Below, piece after piece: positions 22,701 to 29,699 of a stretch of 64,000 nucleotides of DNA. The DNA is from an uncultured Oscillibacter sp. (lineage in GTDB: Bacteria > Bacillota > Clostridia > Oscillospirales > Oscillospiraceae), in NCBI GenBank assembly GCA_910584995.1, contig CAJUDW010000005.1, forward strand, positions 40,937 through 104,936, given 5' to 3'. A program made the translations under genes and the position numbers. Within the stretch, counting starts at the first letter, position 1, and every line of letters begins with the position of its first letter. The notes under the pieces are model-generated. The model had not been told where the DNA came from and did not search any database. It saw nothing but the letters and a program-made list of their open reading frames with translations.

Positions 22701-24583
22701 AGACGGCCCAGCTGGGACTGGAGGAACAACAGCGGCGTGGAACCGGCGCAGTCCGCCGCTTCTACGGCCTTTGCCGCCTCTGCCCGTTCGGATTCTGGCA
22801 AGGCGGGGAGGAGGTGGCGGAAGAGCCGCAGGGCCGCCGCCTTTTGGGGCGCTTCCCCGTGGGCCAGCCACCAGGCGGCAAAGCCGCTCAGAAGGGCCCG
22901 CGCGCTGCCGTCCACCCGTTCCAGAGGGATGTACAGCACGGTGTCCAGCAGGGCGAAGGCTGCGTCCGCATCCAAATCCGCCGGGTGCTGGTAGTGGCGG
23001 AAGAGTTCGTCGGTAAAGCGGGCGGCGTCCTTGTCGGTACAGTTACTGAGGAGGGCATCCACCACGGTTTTGGCCTGATAGCGGATCAGGCTGGTCTGCC
23101 GGGGGGTAAGGCGGTGGTCGGGATAGATGAGTTTTTCCAGATAGTCCGCCCACAGCTGAAAGGGCCGCTCCTCCGCCGGATCCGGGGCGGCCCCGGCGGG
23201 CAGTTCCTTCTTGTAGCCGGAGAGGAACCCGGCCAGGACGCTGCCGATCAGCGCCGCGGCCTGGCGGCGGATGCTGCCGTCGGCCACCATGAGGAGTTCA
23301 TAGAGAAAGTCCAGGGTCTGCTCTTTCTGCCCCGCGTTCCAGTAGGTGAAATACTCCTGGAAAATGGAGACATAAGCCCGGAGGCGGACAGGATCCTTCT
23401 CGCTGCGGGCGGCCTCCAGGGTGGCCAGGAACAGGTGCTCCCGGCCCAGGCGGTGCATCAGGCGGATATTGTGATCCACAGCGGTATAGCGCAGGGAATA
23501 GACCACCTCATCCGGGGAGGTCAAGGCCGGTGTCTGCCGGGGCCTGGGAGGGATGGAGGGGGATTCCAGGGTGGTGTCCACGCCAAAATAGGCCAGGTAT
23601 TCTTCAAAGTCCCGCAGCTTGGCGTAGGCGAAGAGATAACGCCGCCGCTTGGCCTCGTCCACATTGTCCAGCTTGTTGAGGATCACGTCAAAGGCGTCCT
23701 TCAGGGAAAAAAGCTGGGCGATTTCCTGCCCGTCCTGCCCCCGGGACTGCTTGACCCGGAAGTCCGCATACACCAGGACCAGGGACTCCGCCGAGAGGTT
23801 TTCAATCTCCAGATCCCAGACAGAGTGGTTGGCGGCGATATGGCCGATGTTGGTAAGGCCCCGCCAGGTGAACCAGAGGTCGGTATAATAGTAATGAAGG
23901 TAGGGCACCCGCTCGCCGGGGCGGCAGCCGAATTTCCCGATGTCATGGCCAGCTGCGGCGCCAGACATCAGCCCCAGGTCAATGAGCCCGCCTCCCGCCT
24001 TGAAGGCCCGGGAGACGGTCATGGCCACGTGGTGCACCCCGGCGATGTGCTCCAGCGTCCGGAAGGGCGTTACTTCCCGGCCCAGGCGCAGCAATTCATA
24101 GATGAACTCCGATTCAAACCGCTCCAGGAACTGGCGGTATTCTTCCTTCACGGCGCTGTCGGACAGTTCCTCCTCTGTGCAGAAGGCGAAATCCAGCCAG
24201 GGGTCAAAGGGGAGGGACGCCCGCTCCAGGGCAAATAGCGTTTGCAGGAGCCGCAGGAAGCACAGGGCCCCGTCCCGCTGGGCGGAGGTGTGATCATTGT
24301 CCGCTGCCGGGAACAGCAGGGATACCGCCGCCTGATAGGCGTAGGGGAGCCAGCCCTCCGGCGGTTCCGGGGCAATCTGGTTCAGCAGGGGGCGGAAGCA
24401 GTCCAGCACCTCCCCGCAGGCTAGCCGCCGTTCTACCGGCAGAACCGGGGCCAGCAGCCGTTTCCAGTTGACGCCGCCGAAGAGCCGGATAGCGTCCTGA
24501 CGGCCCATGTGCAGTTTCTGGAGGAAGTTTTTTTCGATAAACCCCTCCGCCATGGTGGCATACAGCAGATTTTCACGTTCCAT
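19799..24583 (-). CDS. Giant fusion: HD-like, helical repeats, NadD-like, GNAT-like, PRTase-like
   Basis: This 1,594-residue cytoplasmic protein combines several domains. An HD-phosphohydrolase-like region has EHIAGVHH at about 178-185 and AGHDIGKFG at about 212-220, with a later GHIAANH. A long alpha-helical stretch (about 380-890) resembles HEAT-type repeats. A nucleotidyltransferase domain (about 900-1125) keeps the NadD/cytidylyltransferase motifs GTFDPFSLSHKG and ISSTRIRENI. The next part (about 1135-1300) looks GNAT-like. A C-terminal domain (about 1330-1480) has the PRPP-loop-like motif VMLVDDVLHSGNR (about residue 1405). NadD forms dinucleotides from NTP and a mononucleotide, and PRTases make nucleotides from PRPP, so a nucleotide or NAD-type salvage or modification role is plausible but not shown. 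It is a single-gene unit. No frameshift or internal stop is seen. Confidence 0.85.
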   Translation of the reverse strand: MERENLLYATMAEGFIEKNFLQKLHMGRQDAIRLFGGVNWKRLLAPVLPVERRLACGEVLDCFRPLLNQIAPEPPEGWLPYAYQAAVSLLFPAADNDHTSAQRDGALCFLRLLQTLFALERASLPFDPWLDFAFCTEEELSDSAVKEEYRQFLERFESEFIYELLRLGREVTPFRTLEHIAGVHHVAMTVSRAFKAGGGLIDLGLMSGAAAGHDIGKFGCRPGERVPYLHYYYTDLWFTWRGLTNIGHIAANHSVWDLEIENLSAESLVLVYADFRVKQSRGQDGQEIAQLFSLKDAFDVILNKLDNVDEAKRRRYLFAYAKLRDFEEYLAYFGVDTTLESPSIPPRPRQTPALTSPDEVVYSLRYTAVDHNIRLMHRLGREHLFLATLEAARSEKDPVRLRAYVSIFQEYFTYWNAGQKEQTLDFLYELLMVADGSIRRQAAALIGSVLAGFLSGYKKELPAGAAPDPAEERPFQLWADYLEKLIYPDHRLTPRQTSLIRYQAKTVVDALLSNCTDKDAARFTDELFRHYQHPADLDADAAFALLDTVLYIPLERVDGSARALLSGFAAWWLAHGEAPQKAAALRLFRHLLPALPESERAEAAKAVEAADCAGSTPLLFLQSQLGRLLGLRDTGHWARLDQAEAVSGVFLDNLKSATPWILKAVGVEYLSSQVAQDSANVLHIATHFSNLIKVSENVVVRRMAGSALLSMAPVLTPERRNEIAVEMSKALETGQAEISKYIPEYLGQFVLWLTPRELDEVVEQMEILLSSTNIDVIAAALATVGYMLEHYAVYGTRFGEGKALALRRRRMAGLLLKGLAARREEARQEALHVLGGLFASKYLSYDDKTSLFTLISKKVLFLINEQPEEELTFFYTAAALSHIYRFVILHRIDSGPFQFRSPEKVAFFPGTFDPFSLSHKGIVQAIRDLGFEVYLAVDEFSWSKKAQPSLIRRQIVSMSVADEFHVYLFPHDIPVNLASPADLDRLREVFIGRKLYLTVGSDVVAGASSYKAPPSPGSVHSLNHIVFRRSSDAQGREIEADLSILQGDVIPLQLPTHLEDISSTRIRENIDLGRDISNLIDPSVQDYIYRNSLYLREPQYKQIIRAGFLEFHRVKSPSPEIWEELRAAVRHGPAQNRRDDVLILRHTGPRPRVLGFLTLRTVSNRKLYDALQDADLADAVRRNTTGSILLLTGLYLARTPGGYEVGQLLLTEALSQAMTEDQGYAVWRSSAMDEELSDLLARQGFLQIGGDARRPLLLVDMRSPAVLLQNIPTTLKEPFSSHRQVLAAVRAAHHQLQRAICGLYPGSLVLSLNAEVIYHRLVDKLTALNSVPPEPVIPRVLGPKMCVPFGKILRGNAVPNTVTKTIHTDKVFSPDLQSFTIQAFPGYAPLESQVRAVRSFGRPVMLVDDVLHSGNRINALEPLFRQEELDIDRCVVGLLSGRGKDLVDAKGWKVDSVYFIPNMRAWFVESTIYPFIGGDTVGGARPSVPGLTPAVNLILPYTFPRFYRECGREAVFRFSQICLENSRSLLLALESAYREGYARNLTLSRLNEAVILPLSPDKGDCLRYDPNLPASTCLDNDLKMLLRMRDMLGS

Positions 24584-24621
24584 AAGGGCCTCCGTTCCGC
24601 CAAAAGATTGAAATTAAATTC

Positions 24622-24650
24622 AGTATACCTTATTTTTCCGCCGGAGAAAA
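24622..24650 (-). promoter_or_regulatory. Possible promoter of the giant fusion gene
   Basis: On the minus strand TATACT (24622-24627) is well placed 39 bases before the start codon. The -35 candidate at 17 bases (TTTTCT, 24645-24650) is weak. Confidence 0.45.
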
Positions 24651-24716
24651 GGGGGAGGCTCCTATTTTGGCAGCGGATTTTAGAAAGATGGGCGGCCATT
24701 CTGCCTGAAAAAACGG

Positions 24717-24745
24717 TTGCAAAATTATACGTTTTGTATTATCAT
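24717..24745 (+). promoter_or_regulatory. Sigma-A promoter of the 67-residue gene
   Basis: TTGCAA (24717-24722), 17 bases, TATCAT (24740-24745), ending 37 bases before the small gene's ATG. Confidence 0.65.
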
Positions 24746-24782
24746 GACGGTATATGACAAAAATGGAGGGGAGGACGCGGAG

Positions 24783-24986
24783 ATGTGCGCCTATACCAAG
24801 GAGGAACTGGCAGAGGCGAAGCGCTCGATTGCCTCCACGCTGGGCAAATGCGAGAAAGCCCTTTTGAAACTGACGCCCGGAAAATCCCAGCACACTCTGA
24901 CCGCCCGGCGGATCGCGGCCTTTCGGATTGCCCTGGAACTGCTTGACCGGGAGTTGGAGGCTGGGAAGCGGGACGGGCTTGAATAG
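24783..24986 (+). CDS. Small conserved-looking alpha-helical protein, unknown function
   Basis: A 67-residue protein that I do not recognise. It reads as two or three amphipathic helices with Lys/Glu-rich heptads (KEELAEAKRSIASTLGKCEKAL, shortened here to its first 20: KEELAEAKRSIASTLGKCEK, then LTARRIAAFRIALELL). It has two Cys and no signal peptide. GGAGGGGAGG lies upstream of the ATG at 24783, and a promoter is at the right distance, so expression is likely. The next gene starts 71 bases downstream behind its own -10 element. Such short helical proteins are often regulators or adaptors, but nothing here shows which. Confidence 0.7.
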   Translation: MCAYTKEELAEAKRSIASTLGKCEKALLKLTPGKSQHTLTARRIAAFRIALELLDRELEAGKRDGLE

Positions 24987-25017
24987 GCCTGTCCCGGCTA
25001 TAGAACAGGGATTGTTG

Positions 25018-25026
25018 TGGTATGAT
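25018..25026 (+). promoter_or_regulatory. Extended -10 element before the CAT-like gene
   Basis: TGGTATGAT (25018-25026) is an extended -10 without a recognisable -35. It lies 31 bases before the ATG. Confidence 0.4.
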
Positions 25027-25057
25027 AAGGAAAATACAGCTAACGGAGGAGAGCGCC

Positions 25058-25732
25058 ATGGAAAAGAATTTCCCGCCCTATCAAAAGCTGGATATGGATC
25101 GCTGGCCCCGGCGGGAACATTACTACTATTACCGGCAAAAACTGCAATGCGGCTATACCGTTACAGTGCGTCTGGATGTGACGGAGACGCTGGCCTTTTC
25201 CCGGCGGGAGGGCCTGCGGTTTTACGGCTGTTTCCTCTACGCTGCCGCCAAAACCGTCAATGAGACAGAGGAAATGCGGCTGATGGTGGGCCCCGACGGC
25301 GTGCCGGGGCTCTGGGAGACGGTGCATGTGAATTTCACGGTCTTTCATCAAGAGGACAAGACATTCAGTAACCTTTGGACGGAATACCACCCGGATTTTC
25401 GGGAGTTCTACCAGGATTTTGAAACGGTGGTCACCACTTACGGGGACTGTCGCGGGGTGGAGGGGCGTCCGGGAAAACCGGCCAATTTCTTCTGTATCAG
25501 CGCGGTGCCCTGGCTGGACTATACCGGTTACAGCGCCGACGTGCCCGGAGAGCACGCCCTGTTCCCGGTGATTGCCTACGGAAAATACCGGGAGGAGGCG
25601 GGGCGGTACACCCTTCCCCTCAGCATGACCATCTCCCACGCGGCGGCGGACGGTTACCACACCGCCATGTTTTTCCGCAGCCTCCAGGAGAACCTGGACG
25701 CTTTCGGCAGGGGGATCCAGAAACCGGATTGA
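25058..25732 (+). CDS. Chloramphenicol acetyltransferase-like protein
   Basis: A 224-residue protein of the trimeric CAT (type A) family, which acetylates hydroxyl groups from acetyl-CoA. The catalytic segment SHAAADGYHT (about residue 192) matches HHAVCDGFH of CAT: the base His and the structural Asp are kept, but the first His is Ser and Cys is Ala. The N-terminal MDRWPRREHY and the FYGCFLYAAAKTVN helix are also family-like. The ATG at 25058 has GGAGGAGAG upstream. Chromosomal CAT-like proteins of Clostridia often are not resistance enzymes, so the acceptor is uncertain. A terminator follows directly. Confidence 0.85.
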   Translation: MEKNFPPYQKLDMDRWPRREHYYYYRQKLQCGYTVTVRLDVTETLAFSRREGLRFYGCFLYAAAKTVNETEEMRLMVGPDGVPGLWETVHVNFTVFHQEDKTFSNLWTEYHPDFREFYQDFETVVTTYGDCRGVEGRPGKPANFFCISAVPWLDYTGYSADVPGEHALFPVIAYGKYREEAGRYTLPLSMTISHAAADGYHTAMFFRSLQENLDAFGRGIQKPD

Positions 25733-25777
25733 TCTTGCCGGCGCGATGAGATCAGAGAAAAAGGCTTTTGACAGCCC

Positions 25778-25809
25778 GAAGCGGCCCGCGGTCTGCGGGC
25801 CGCTTCTTT
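25778..25809 (+). terminator. Terminator between CAT-like and dipeptidase genes
   Basis: A perfect 12-bp stem (GAAGCGGCCCGC, loop of 5, complement) followed by TTTA. It lies between two genes that converge, so it may serve both. Confidence 0.7.
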
Positions 25810-25820
25810 ACGGCAGAGGG

Positions 25821-26765
25821 CTACTCCGCTTTTTGCATCCTGAGGAAATTCCCCCGGGCGATGCCATCCAGTTCCGCCGCGGACATGCCCTCCCGCTCCA
25901 GACAGCGGAAGAATTCCTCTGCCAGGGAGGCGTCCTCCAGACCCCGGACGGATTCGTTTCCGGGGCCCATGAAATGGCAGAAATCAAACCCGCAGCCCAC
26001 GTGTTCGGGGCCCATCACCTCCGCCATGTGGAGGACGTGGCGGGCCAGGGTTTCCGCTGTCTGCAAGTCCGGATCCCGGTGGACAAATCCGTGATAGCTG
26101 TTCACGCCCACCACGCCGCCTGTGTCCCGGATGGCCCGCAGCTGGCTGTCCGTCAGGTTCCGGGGCACGTCGCACAGGGAGCGGCAGTTGGAATGGGAGG
26201 CGATAACCGGCCCTCCGGCGGCGTCGATGACATCCCAGAAGCCCCGGCAGTTCAGATGGGAGACATCCACCAGCATCCCCAGGGATTCCATCTGCCGGAT
26301 GGCCTGCCGCCCCAGGTCCGTCAGGCCTTTGCCCGGGTCACATCCCGCCCCGGCGGCCAGGAGGTTTTTCTCGTTCCAGGTGAGCATGGCTGACCGGACG
26401 CCCGCCTCATAAAGGCGGCTGATGCTGGAGAGATCGGAGCCGATGGAGGCCAGGCTCTCCGCAGATAAAAAGCAGTAAAGCTGTCCCGCTTCACAGGCAG
26501 TCTGGGCTTCCGGGAGGGAGCGGACCAGCCGGAATTCCGGACATTCCGCCAGATCCGCCAGTGCCTGGGTAAGCAGGATTTCCGTCCGGCGGGCGGGATC
26601 CGGCGTGCCCCAGAAGTCCCCGCCGGTCCAGATAGCCAGGGTCAGCCCCTCCGCGCCGCCCCGGCGGAGGCGATCCAGATGGCGGCGGGCCAAGACACGG
26701 GTTTCCCCTGCCAGACGGCGGCGGGCTACGTCATAGAGGATATCCGCGTGGGCGTCAAAATACAT
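25821..26765 (-). CDS. Membrane dipeptidase, peptidase family M19
   Basis: A 314-residue zinc dipeptidase of the renal-dipeptidase family, which hydrolyses dipeptides including some D-amino-acid forms. The N-terminal DAHADIL gives the first metal ligands (HxD, residues 5-7). The bridging Glu is in SAES, and the two later His ligands are in VDVSH and ASHSN. The C-terminal FDFCHF segment completes the barrel. No signal peptide is present, so it acts in the cytoplasm. The ATG at 26765 is preferred because AAGGGAG lies 8 bases upstream. It follows a symporter gene in the same operon, suggesting that imported peptides or peptide-derived acids are its substrates. Confidence 0.92.
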   Translation of the reverse strand: MYFDAHADILYDVARRRLAGETRVLARRHLDRLRRGGAEGLTLAIWTGGDFWGTPDPARRTEILLTQALADLAECPEFRLVRSLPEAQTACEAGQLYCFLSAESLASIGSDLSSISRLYEAGVRSAMLTWNEKNLLAAGAGCDPGKGLTDLGRQAIRQMESLGMLVDVSHLNCRGFWDVIDAAGGPVIASHSNCRSLCDVPRNLTDSQLRAIRDTGGVVGVNSYHGFVHRDPDLQTAETLARHVLHMAEVMGPEHVGCGFDFCHFMGPGNESVRGLEDASLAEEFFRCLEREGMSAAELDGIARGNFLRMQKAE

Positions 26766-26859
26766 GGAAACAACTCCCTTGCTCAAAAAACCGTTATGTA
26801 AGGATTTTCCGATACGCTGACTATATGCAGGCGGGCGTGGATTCTGAACAGGAAAGCAG

Positions 26860-26888
26860 TGCGGGGACTGCCAAAGGCAGCCCCCGCA
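26860..26888 (-). repeat. Hairpin at the 3' end of the symporter gene
   Basis: A 13-bp stem with one mismatch (TGCGGGGACTGCC and partner) stands between symporter and dipeptidase. There is no T-run, so partial termination or transcript protection is more likely than full termination. Confidence 0.5.
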
Positions 26889-26918
26889 GGATTTCACAGT
26901 TTCATATCTGTTGGAAAC

Positions 26919-28121
26919 TTACAGTTCCACAGCCTGAATGTTCTCTGCCTTGATGCCGTGCTTCTCGGCATAGCCGGTGAGGATCAGGGCCAGGGCGCCG
27001 TCGCCGGTGACGTTGCAGGCGGTGCCGAAGCTGTCCTGAAGGGCGAAGATAGCCAGCATCAGGGCGGTGGCGTCGCCGGAGGTGGCGGGATCGGTGAAGA
27101 GGATGCCGGTGATCAGGCCCAGGGAGGCCATGACCGTGCCGCCGGGGACGCCGGGAGCGCCGATGGCGAAGATACCCAGCAGCAGGATGAAGAGGATCAT
27201 GCGGCCCATGCTGGGCAGTTCGCCGTACAGCACCTTGGAGACGATCATGACAAAGAAGGTCTCGGTAAGGGCGGAGCCGCAGAGGTGGATGTTGGCAAAC
27301 AGGGGGATGCCGAACTCCACCATGTCGGAGCGGAGCACGGAACTCTTCCGGGCACCGTCCAGGGCAACGGCCAGGGTGGCGGCGGAGGACATGGTGCCCA
27401 CGGCGGTCAGATAGGCGGGGCCGTAGTGCTTTACGACCTCAATGGAGTTCCGGCCGGAATACGCGCCGGCGGCGCCGTAAAGGACGGCCAGCCAGATGTA
27501 ATGGCCTGCCATGACGATGACGATAGCCAGCAGGAAGGCGGGAAGCTGCTTGGTGATGGTGCCGTCATAGCTGAGGCCGCAGAAGGTCAGGGCAATGAAG
27601 AAGGGCAGGACAGGAATGACGACCTTCTTTACTACGCTGAGAACGATATTCTGGAACTCCTGGAGCACGGCGGTGATGGTCCGGGCCTTGGTCCAGACAG
27701 CCGCCAGGCCGATGAGGACAGAGAAGACCAGGGCGCTCATCACAGGCATGATCTGGGGGATATCCAGCTGGAACGCCACGCCCGGCAGTTCTTTCAGGCC
27801 CTCCATAGTGGAGGCGATGGGCAGGTGGGGAACCAGGATGTAACCGGCGATCATGGACATCAGGGTCGCCAGGACCGTGCTGGCGTAGGCAATGATAATG
27901 GCAACGCCCAGCATACGGGTGGCGTTGGAGCCCATCTTAGTGATGGATGGAGCGATGAAGCCGATGACAATCAGGGGTACGCAGAACATGATCAGCTGGT
28001 TCAGGACATACTTCAGCGTGACCACAATGGTCATCACGCTCTCAGGCAGGACGAGGCCCAGGATGATGCCTACGACGATGCCCAGCAGCAGCCGCGCCGG
28101 CAGGCTTTTGAAGATTTTCAT
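26919..28121 (-). CDS. Sodium:dicarboxylate/amino-acid symporter (DAACS family)
   Basis: A 400-residue inner-membrane symporter of the GltP/DctA/SstT family, importing an acidic or neutral amino acid or a dicarboxylate with sodium or protons. About eight hydrophobic helices are evident. The family landmarks are present: the serine-rich loop GTMSSAATL (about residue 255), the tip between re-entrant loops PGVPGGTVMASLG (about 325) and the C-terminal DSFGTACNVTGD (about 370), where the Asp and Asn bind substrate and cation. AGGAGG lies 6 bases before the ATG. It is the first gene of an operon with the M19 dipeptidase, driven by a consensus promoter at 28312-28340. Confidence 0.93.
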   Translation of the reverse strand: MKIFKSLPARLLLGIVVGIILGLVLPESVMTIVVTLKYVLNQLIMFCVPLIVIGFIAPSITKMGSNATRMLGVAIIIAYASTVLATLMSMIAGYILVPHLPIASTMEGLKELPGVAFQLDIPQIMPVMSALVFSVLIGLAAVWTKARTITAVLQEFQNIVLSVVKKVVIPVLPFFIALTFCGLSYDGTITKQLPAFLLAIVIVMAGHYIWLAVLYGAAGAYSGRNSIEVVKHYGPAYLTAVGTMSSAATLAVALDGARKSSVLRSDMVEFGIPLFANIHLCGSALTETFFVMIVSKVLYGELPSMGRMILFILLLGIFAIGAPGVPGGTVMASLGLITGILFTDPATSGDATALMLAIFALQDSFGTACNVTGDGALALILTGYAEKHGIKAENIQAVEL

Positions 28122-28311
28122 GCAGATTCCTCCTAAAAATAAAGTTCAACACAGCACAGTGCAGGTTTGCCCCATTGCCGCCGGGAACAGCGGAACGCCG
28201 TGTTCTTTTGCAGATCAGACGGTTGCCTCCCGAAATATTTTACGAATTCCGAAAGCGCGGAAGAACCGGCTGCTGCCCGCAGAGGGAATTTGGGCAATCC
28301 CACAATTTGGA

Positions 28312-28340
28312 GTATAGCATTTTCTTCGGTTTTTGTCAAG
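28312..28340 (-). promoter_or_regulatory. Sigma-A promoter of the symporter-dipeptidase operon
   Basis: On the minus strand TTGACA (28335-28340), 17 bases, TATACT (28312-28317): a near-perfect promoter with a leader of about 185 bases. Confidence 0.85.
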
Positions 28341-28348
28341 AAAACCGA
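28328..28348 (-). promoter_or_regulatory. Inverted repeat over the -35 of the symporter promoter
   Basis: CGGTTTT (28328-28334) and AAAACCG (28342-28348) are perfect 7-bp arms around the -35 hexamer TTGACA. A protein bound here would cover the promoter, so it is a repressor-site candidate. The AraC-type gene next door is the nearest regulator, but its family does not usually bind palindromes. Confidence 0.5.
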
Positions 28349-28381
28349 AAAAGAAAGAATGTCCCAGGGAATTAGAGGGAA

Positions 28382-29281
28382 TCAGGACAAGGTAGCCAGA
28401 CGGCGGTACTGGCCCAGGGTATAGCCCTCGGCGTACTTGAAGAAACGGTTGAGGGCGTATTCGCTGGAAAACCCGGACATGGAGGCGATTTCGGCGAAGG
28501 AGAGGTCGGATGTACCGATCAGTTCCTTGATGTAGTTAAGCTTCTCTGCGCCGATCAGCTGGTTCAGGGACTTCCCGCATTGGCTGCGGCAAATCCGGTT
28601 CAGATGCCGGGAACTGCGGCCCAGGCTGGCGGCCACCGCCTCCACGGTGATGCCGTCGCCGATATGCCCGGCGATGTAATTTTGGATTTCCGCCATCATG
28701 CGGGCGCTGCCTCCGGGCTTGATGTCCCGCTGGGTGACGGATTCCGTGTCCGGCAGGATGGAACTCATCAGCCGCAGAAGCAGGCATTGCAGCAGGTTGG
28801 ACAACTCCCGGGAGATCCAGGGGGAGTTCCCGCTGGAGACTGCCAGCATGAGATCCACATAGGTGGAGATGTCTTCCGGGGCAGGGAAAACGGAAATTTC
28901 CTGGATTTTCTCCAGCGCCGCCAGCACGTAAGGATCCGTACTCTCGATCTGGAATGCCACGTTGAACCGCGCGCCGGTGGGGGAGGTCTCCAGGATCTGG
29001 TGGTAATGGTTGGGGGGCATGATCATGAAAAACCCTTTTTCCAGCGTGTAGGGCCTTGTTTCGCCGCCCACCTCCGTGGACTGGCGGATAAACCCCTCCA
29101 GCACCAGCTGCAGTTCGTAAAAGGAGTGCTTGTTCCGCTCTGAACGCAGGATGTCCCGGCCGCCGGAGCGGAGAAAGATCCAGTAGACGTTCAGCCGCAT
29201 ATGGGGGTCGTCGATCCGGATGATTTGCCGGTTCAGCGGCTGTGTGCTGTTCAGAATGGACTTGCTGATTTCTTGCCGCAT
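28382..29281 (-). CDS. AraC-family transcription regulator
   Basis: A 299-residue regulator with an N-terminal cupin-like sensing half (about 40-130: KHSFYELQLVLEGF, PPNHYHQI) and a C-terminal double helix-turn-helix (about 200-299). The latter includes the AraC signature at the end (LSFAEIASMSGFSSEYALNR, then FFKYAEGYTLGQYRR). It is transcribed away from the TRAP operon and towards the symporter operon, so either could be its target; divergence from the TRAP genes makes them the likelier one. A TATAAT at 29333-29338 on the minus strand may be its -10. The start has only a weak ribosome site (GGAGGGG 9 bases upstream). Confidence 0.9.
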   Translation of the reverse strand: MRQEISKSILNSTQPLNRQIIRIDDPHMRLNVYWIFLRSGGRDILRSERNKHSFYELQLVLEGFIRQSTEVGGETRPYTLEKGFFMIMPPNHYHQILETSPTGARFNVAFQIESTDPYVLAALEKIQEISVFPAPEDISTYVDLMLAVSSGNSPWISRELSNLLQCLLLRLMSSILPDTESVTQRDIKPGGSARMMAEIQNYIAGHIGDGITVEAVAASLGRSSRHLNRICRSQCGKSLNQLIGAEKLNYIKELIGTSDLSFAEIASMSGFSSEYALNRFFKYAEGYTLGQYRRLATLS

Positions 29282-29332
29282 GGGTGTTCCCCTCCTGTCC
29301 GTCCGGCCCGCCGCCGGGGCCGGATGTGTCCG

Positions 29333-29338
29333 ATTATA
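29333..29338 (-). promoter_or_regulatory. Possible -10 element of the AraC gene
   Basis: TATAAT on the minus strand, 52 bases before the start codon, without a clear -35. Between here and the TRAP promoter (29339-29572) I see no gene. Confidence 0.35.
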
Positions 29339-29572
29339 GTGCGCACTGCTTCTGAAAACGCCAGGGAAGGGCGGAGAGAATTCCTCTGCCGGAGATAACC
29401 GGCAAATTTTGAAGAAAATCCCTCAAATCAAGGTGTTGAATCGGTTTTTTGCAATGTTTTCCTGCCGGTTTTTGGGGTGTATACCATTACAATATAGCAC
29501 ATTTCCCCTTAGGCGGCAAGACAGAGGGGCAAAAAATGTCCGAAATTGTTGGTTTTATGACTGTGCCCGTGA

Positions 29573-29602
29573 TTGACTTGTCCGGCGGTATGCTGATATA
29601 GT
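29573..29602 (+). promoter_or_regulatory. Sigma-A promoter of the TRAP/dehydratase operon
   Basis: TTGACT (29573-29578), 18 bases, TATAGT (29597-29602). A palindrome follows at the expected start of transcription. Confidence 0.7.
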
Positions 29603-29607
29603 AAATA

Positions 29608-29620
29608 CGTAATAATTACG
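29608..29620 (+). promoter_or_regulatory. Palindrome CGTAATAATTACG at the TRAP transcription start
   Basis: Perfect 6-bp arms around a single A, placed 5 bases after the -10, so a bound protein would block initiation. The AT-rich GTAAT/ATTAC core resembles GntR- or MarR-type operators. No such regulator is encoded nearby. Confidence 0.6.
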
Positions 29621-29699
29621 AGGGGAGCGCACGGGCTTTTTTCGTGATTATGTCTATTTGAAGACGGTGAACCGTCAATGCAGGAATGGAGGAACTGTT

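Noticed and set aside
25058..25732. CAT-like gene as an acquired chloramphenicol-resistance determinant
   Set aside because: Base composition fits the neighbours, the catalytic motif departs from classical CAT, and no mobile-element signs surround it.
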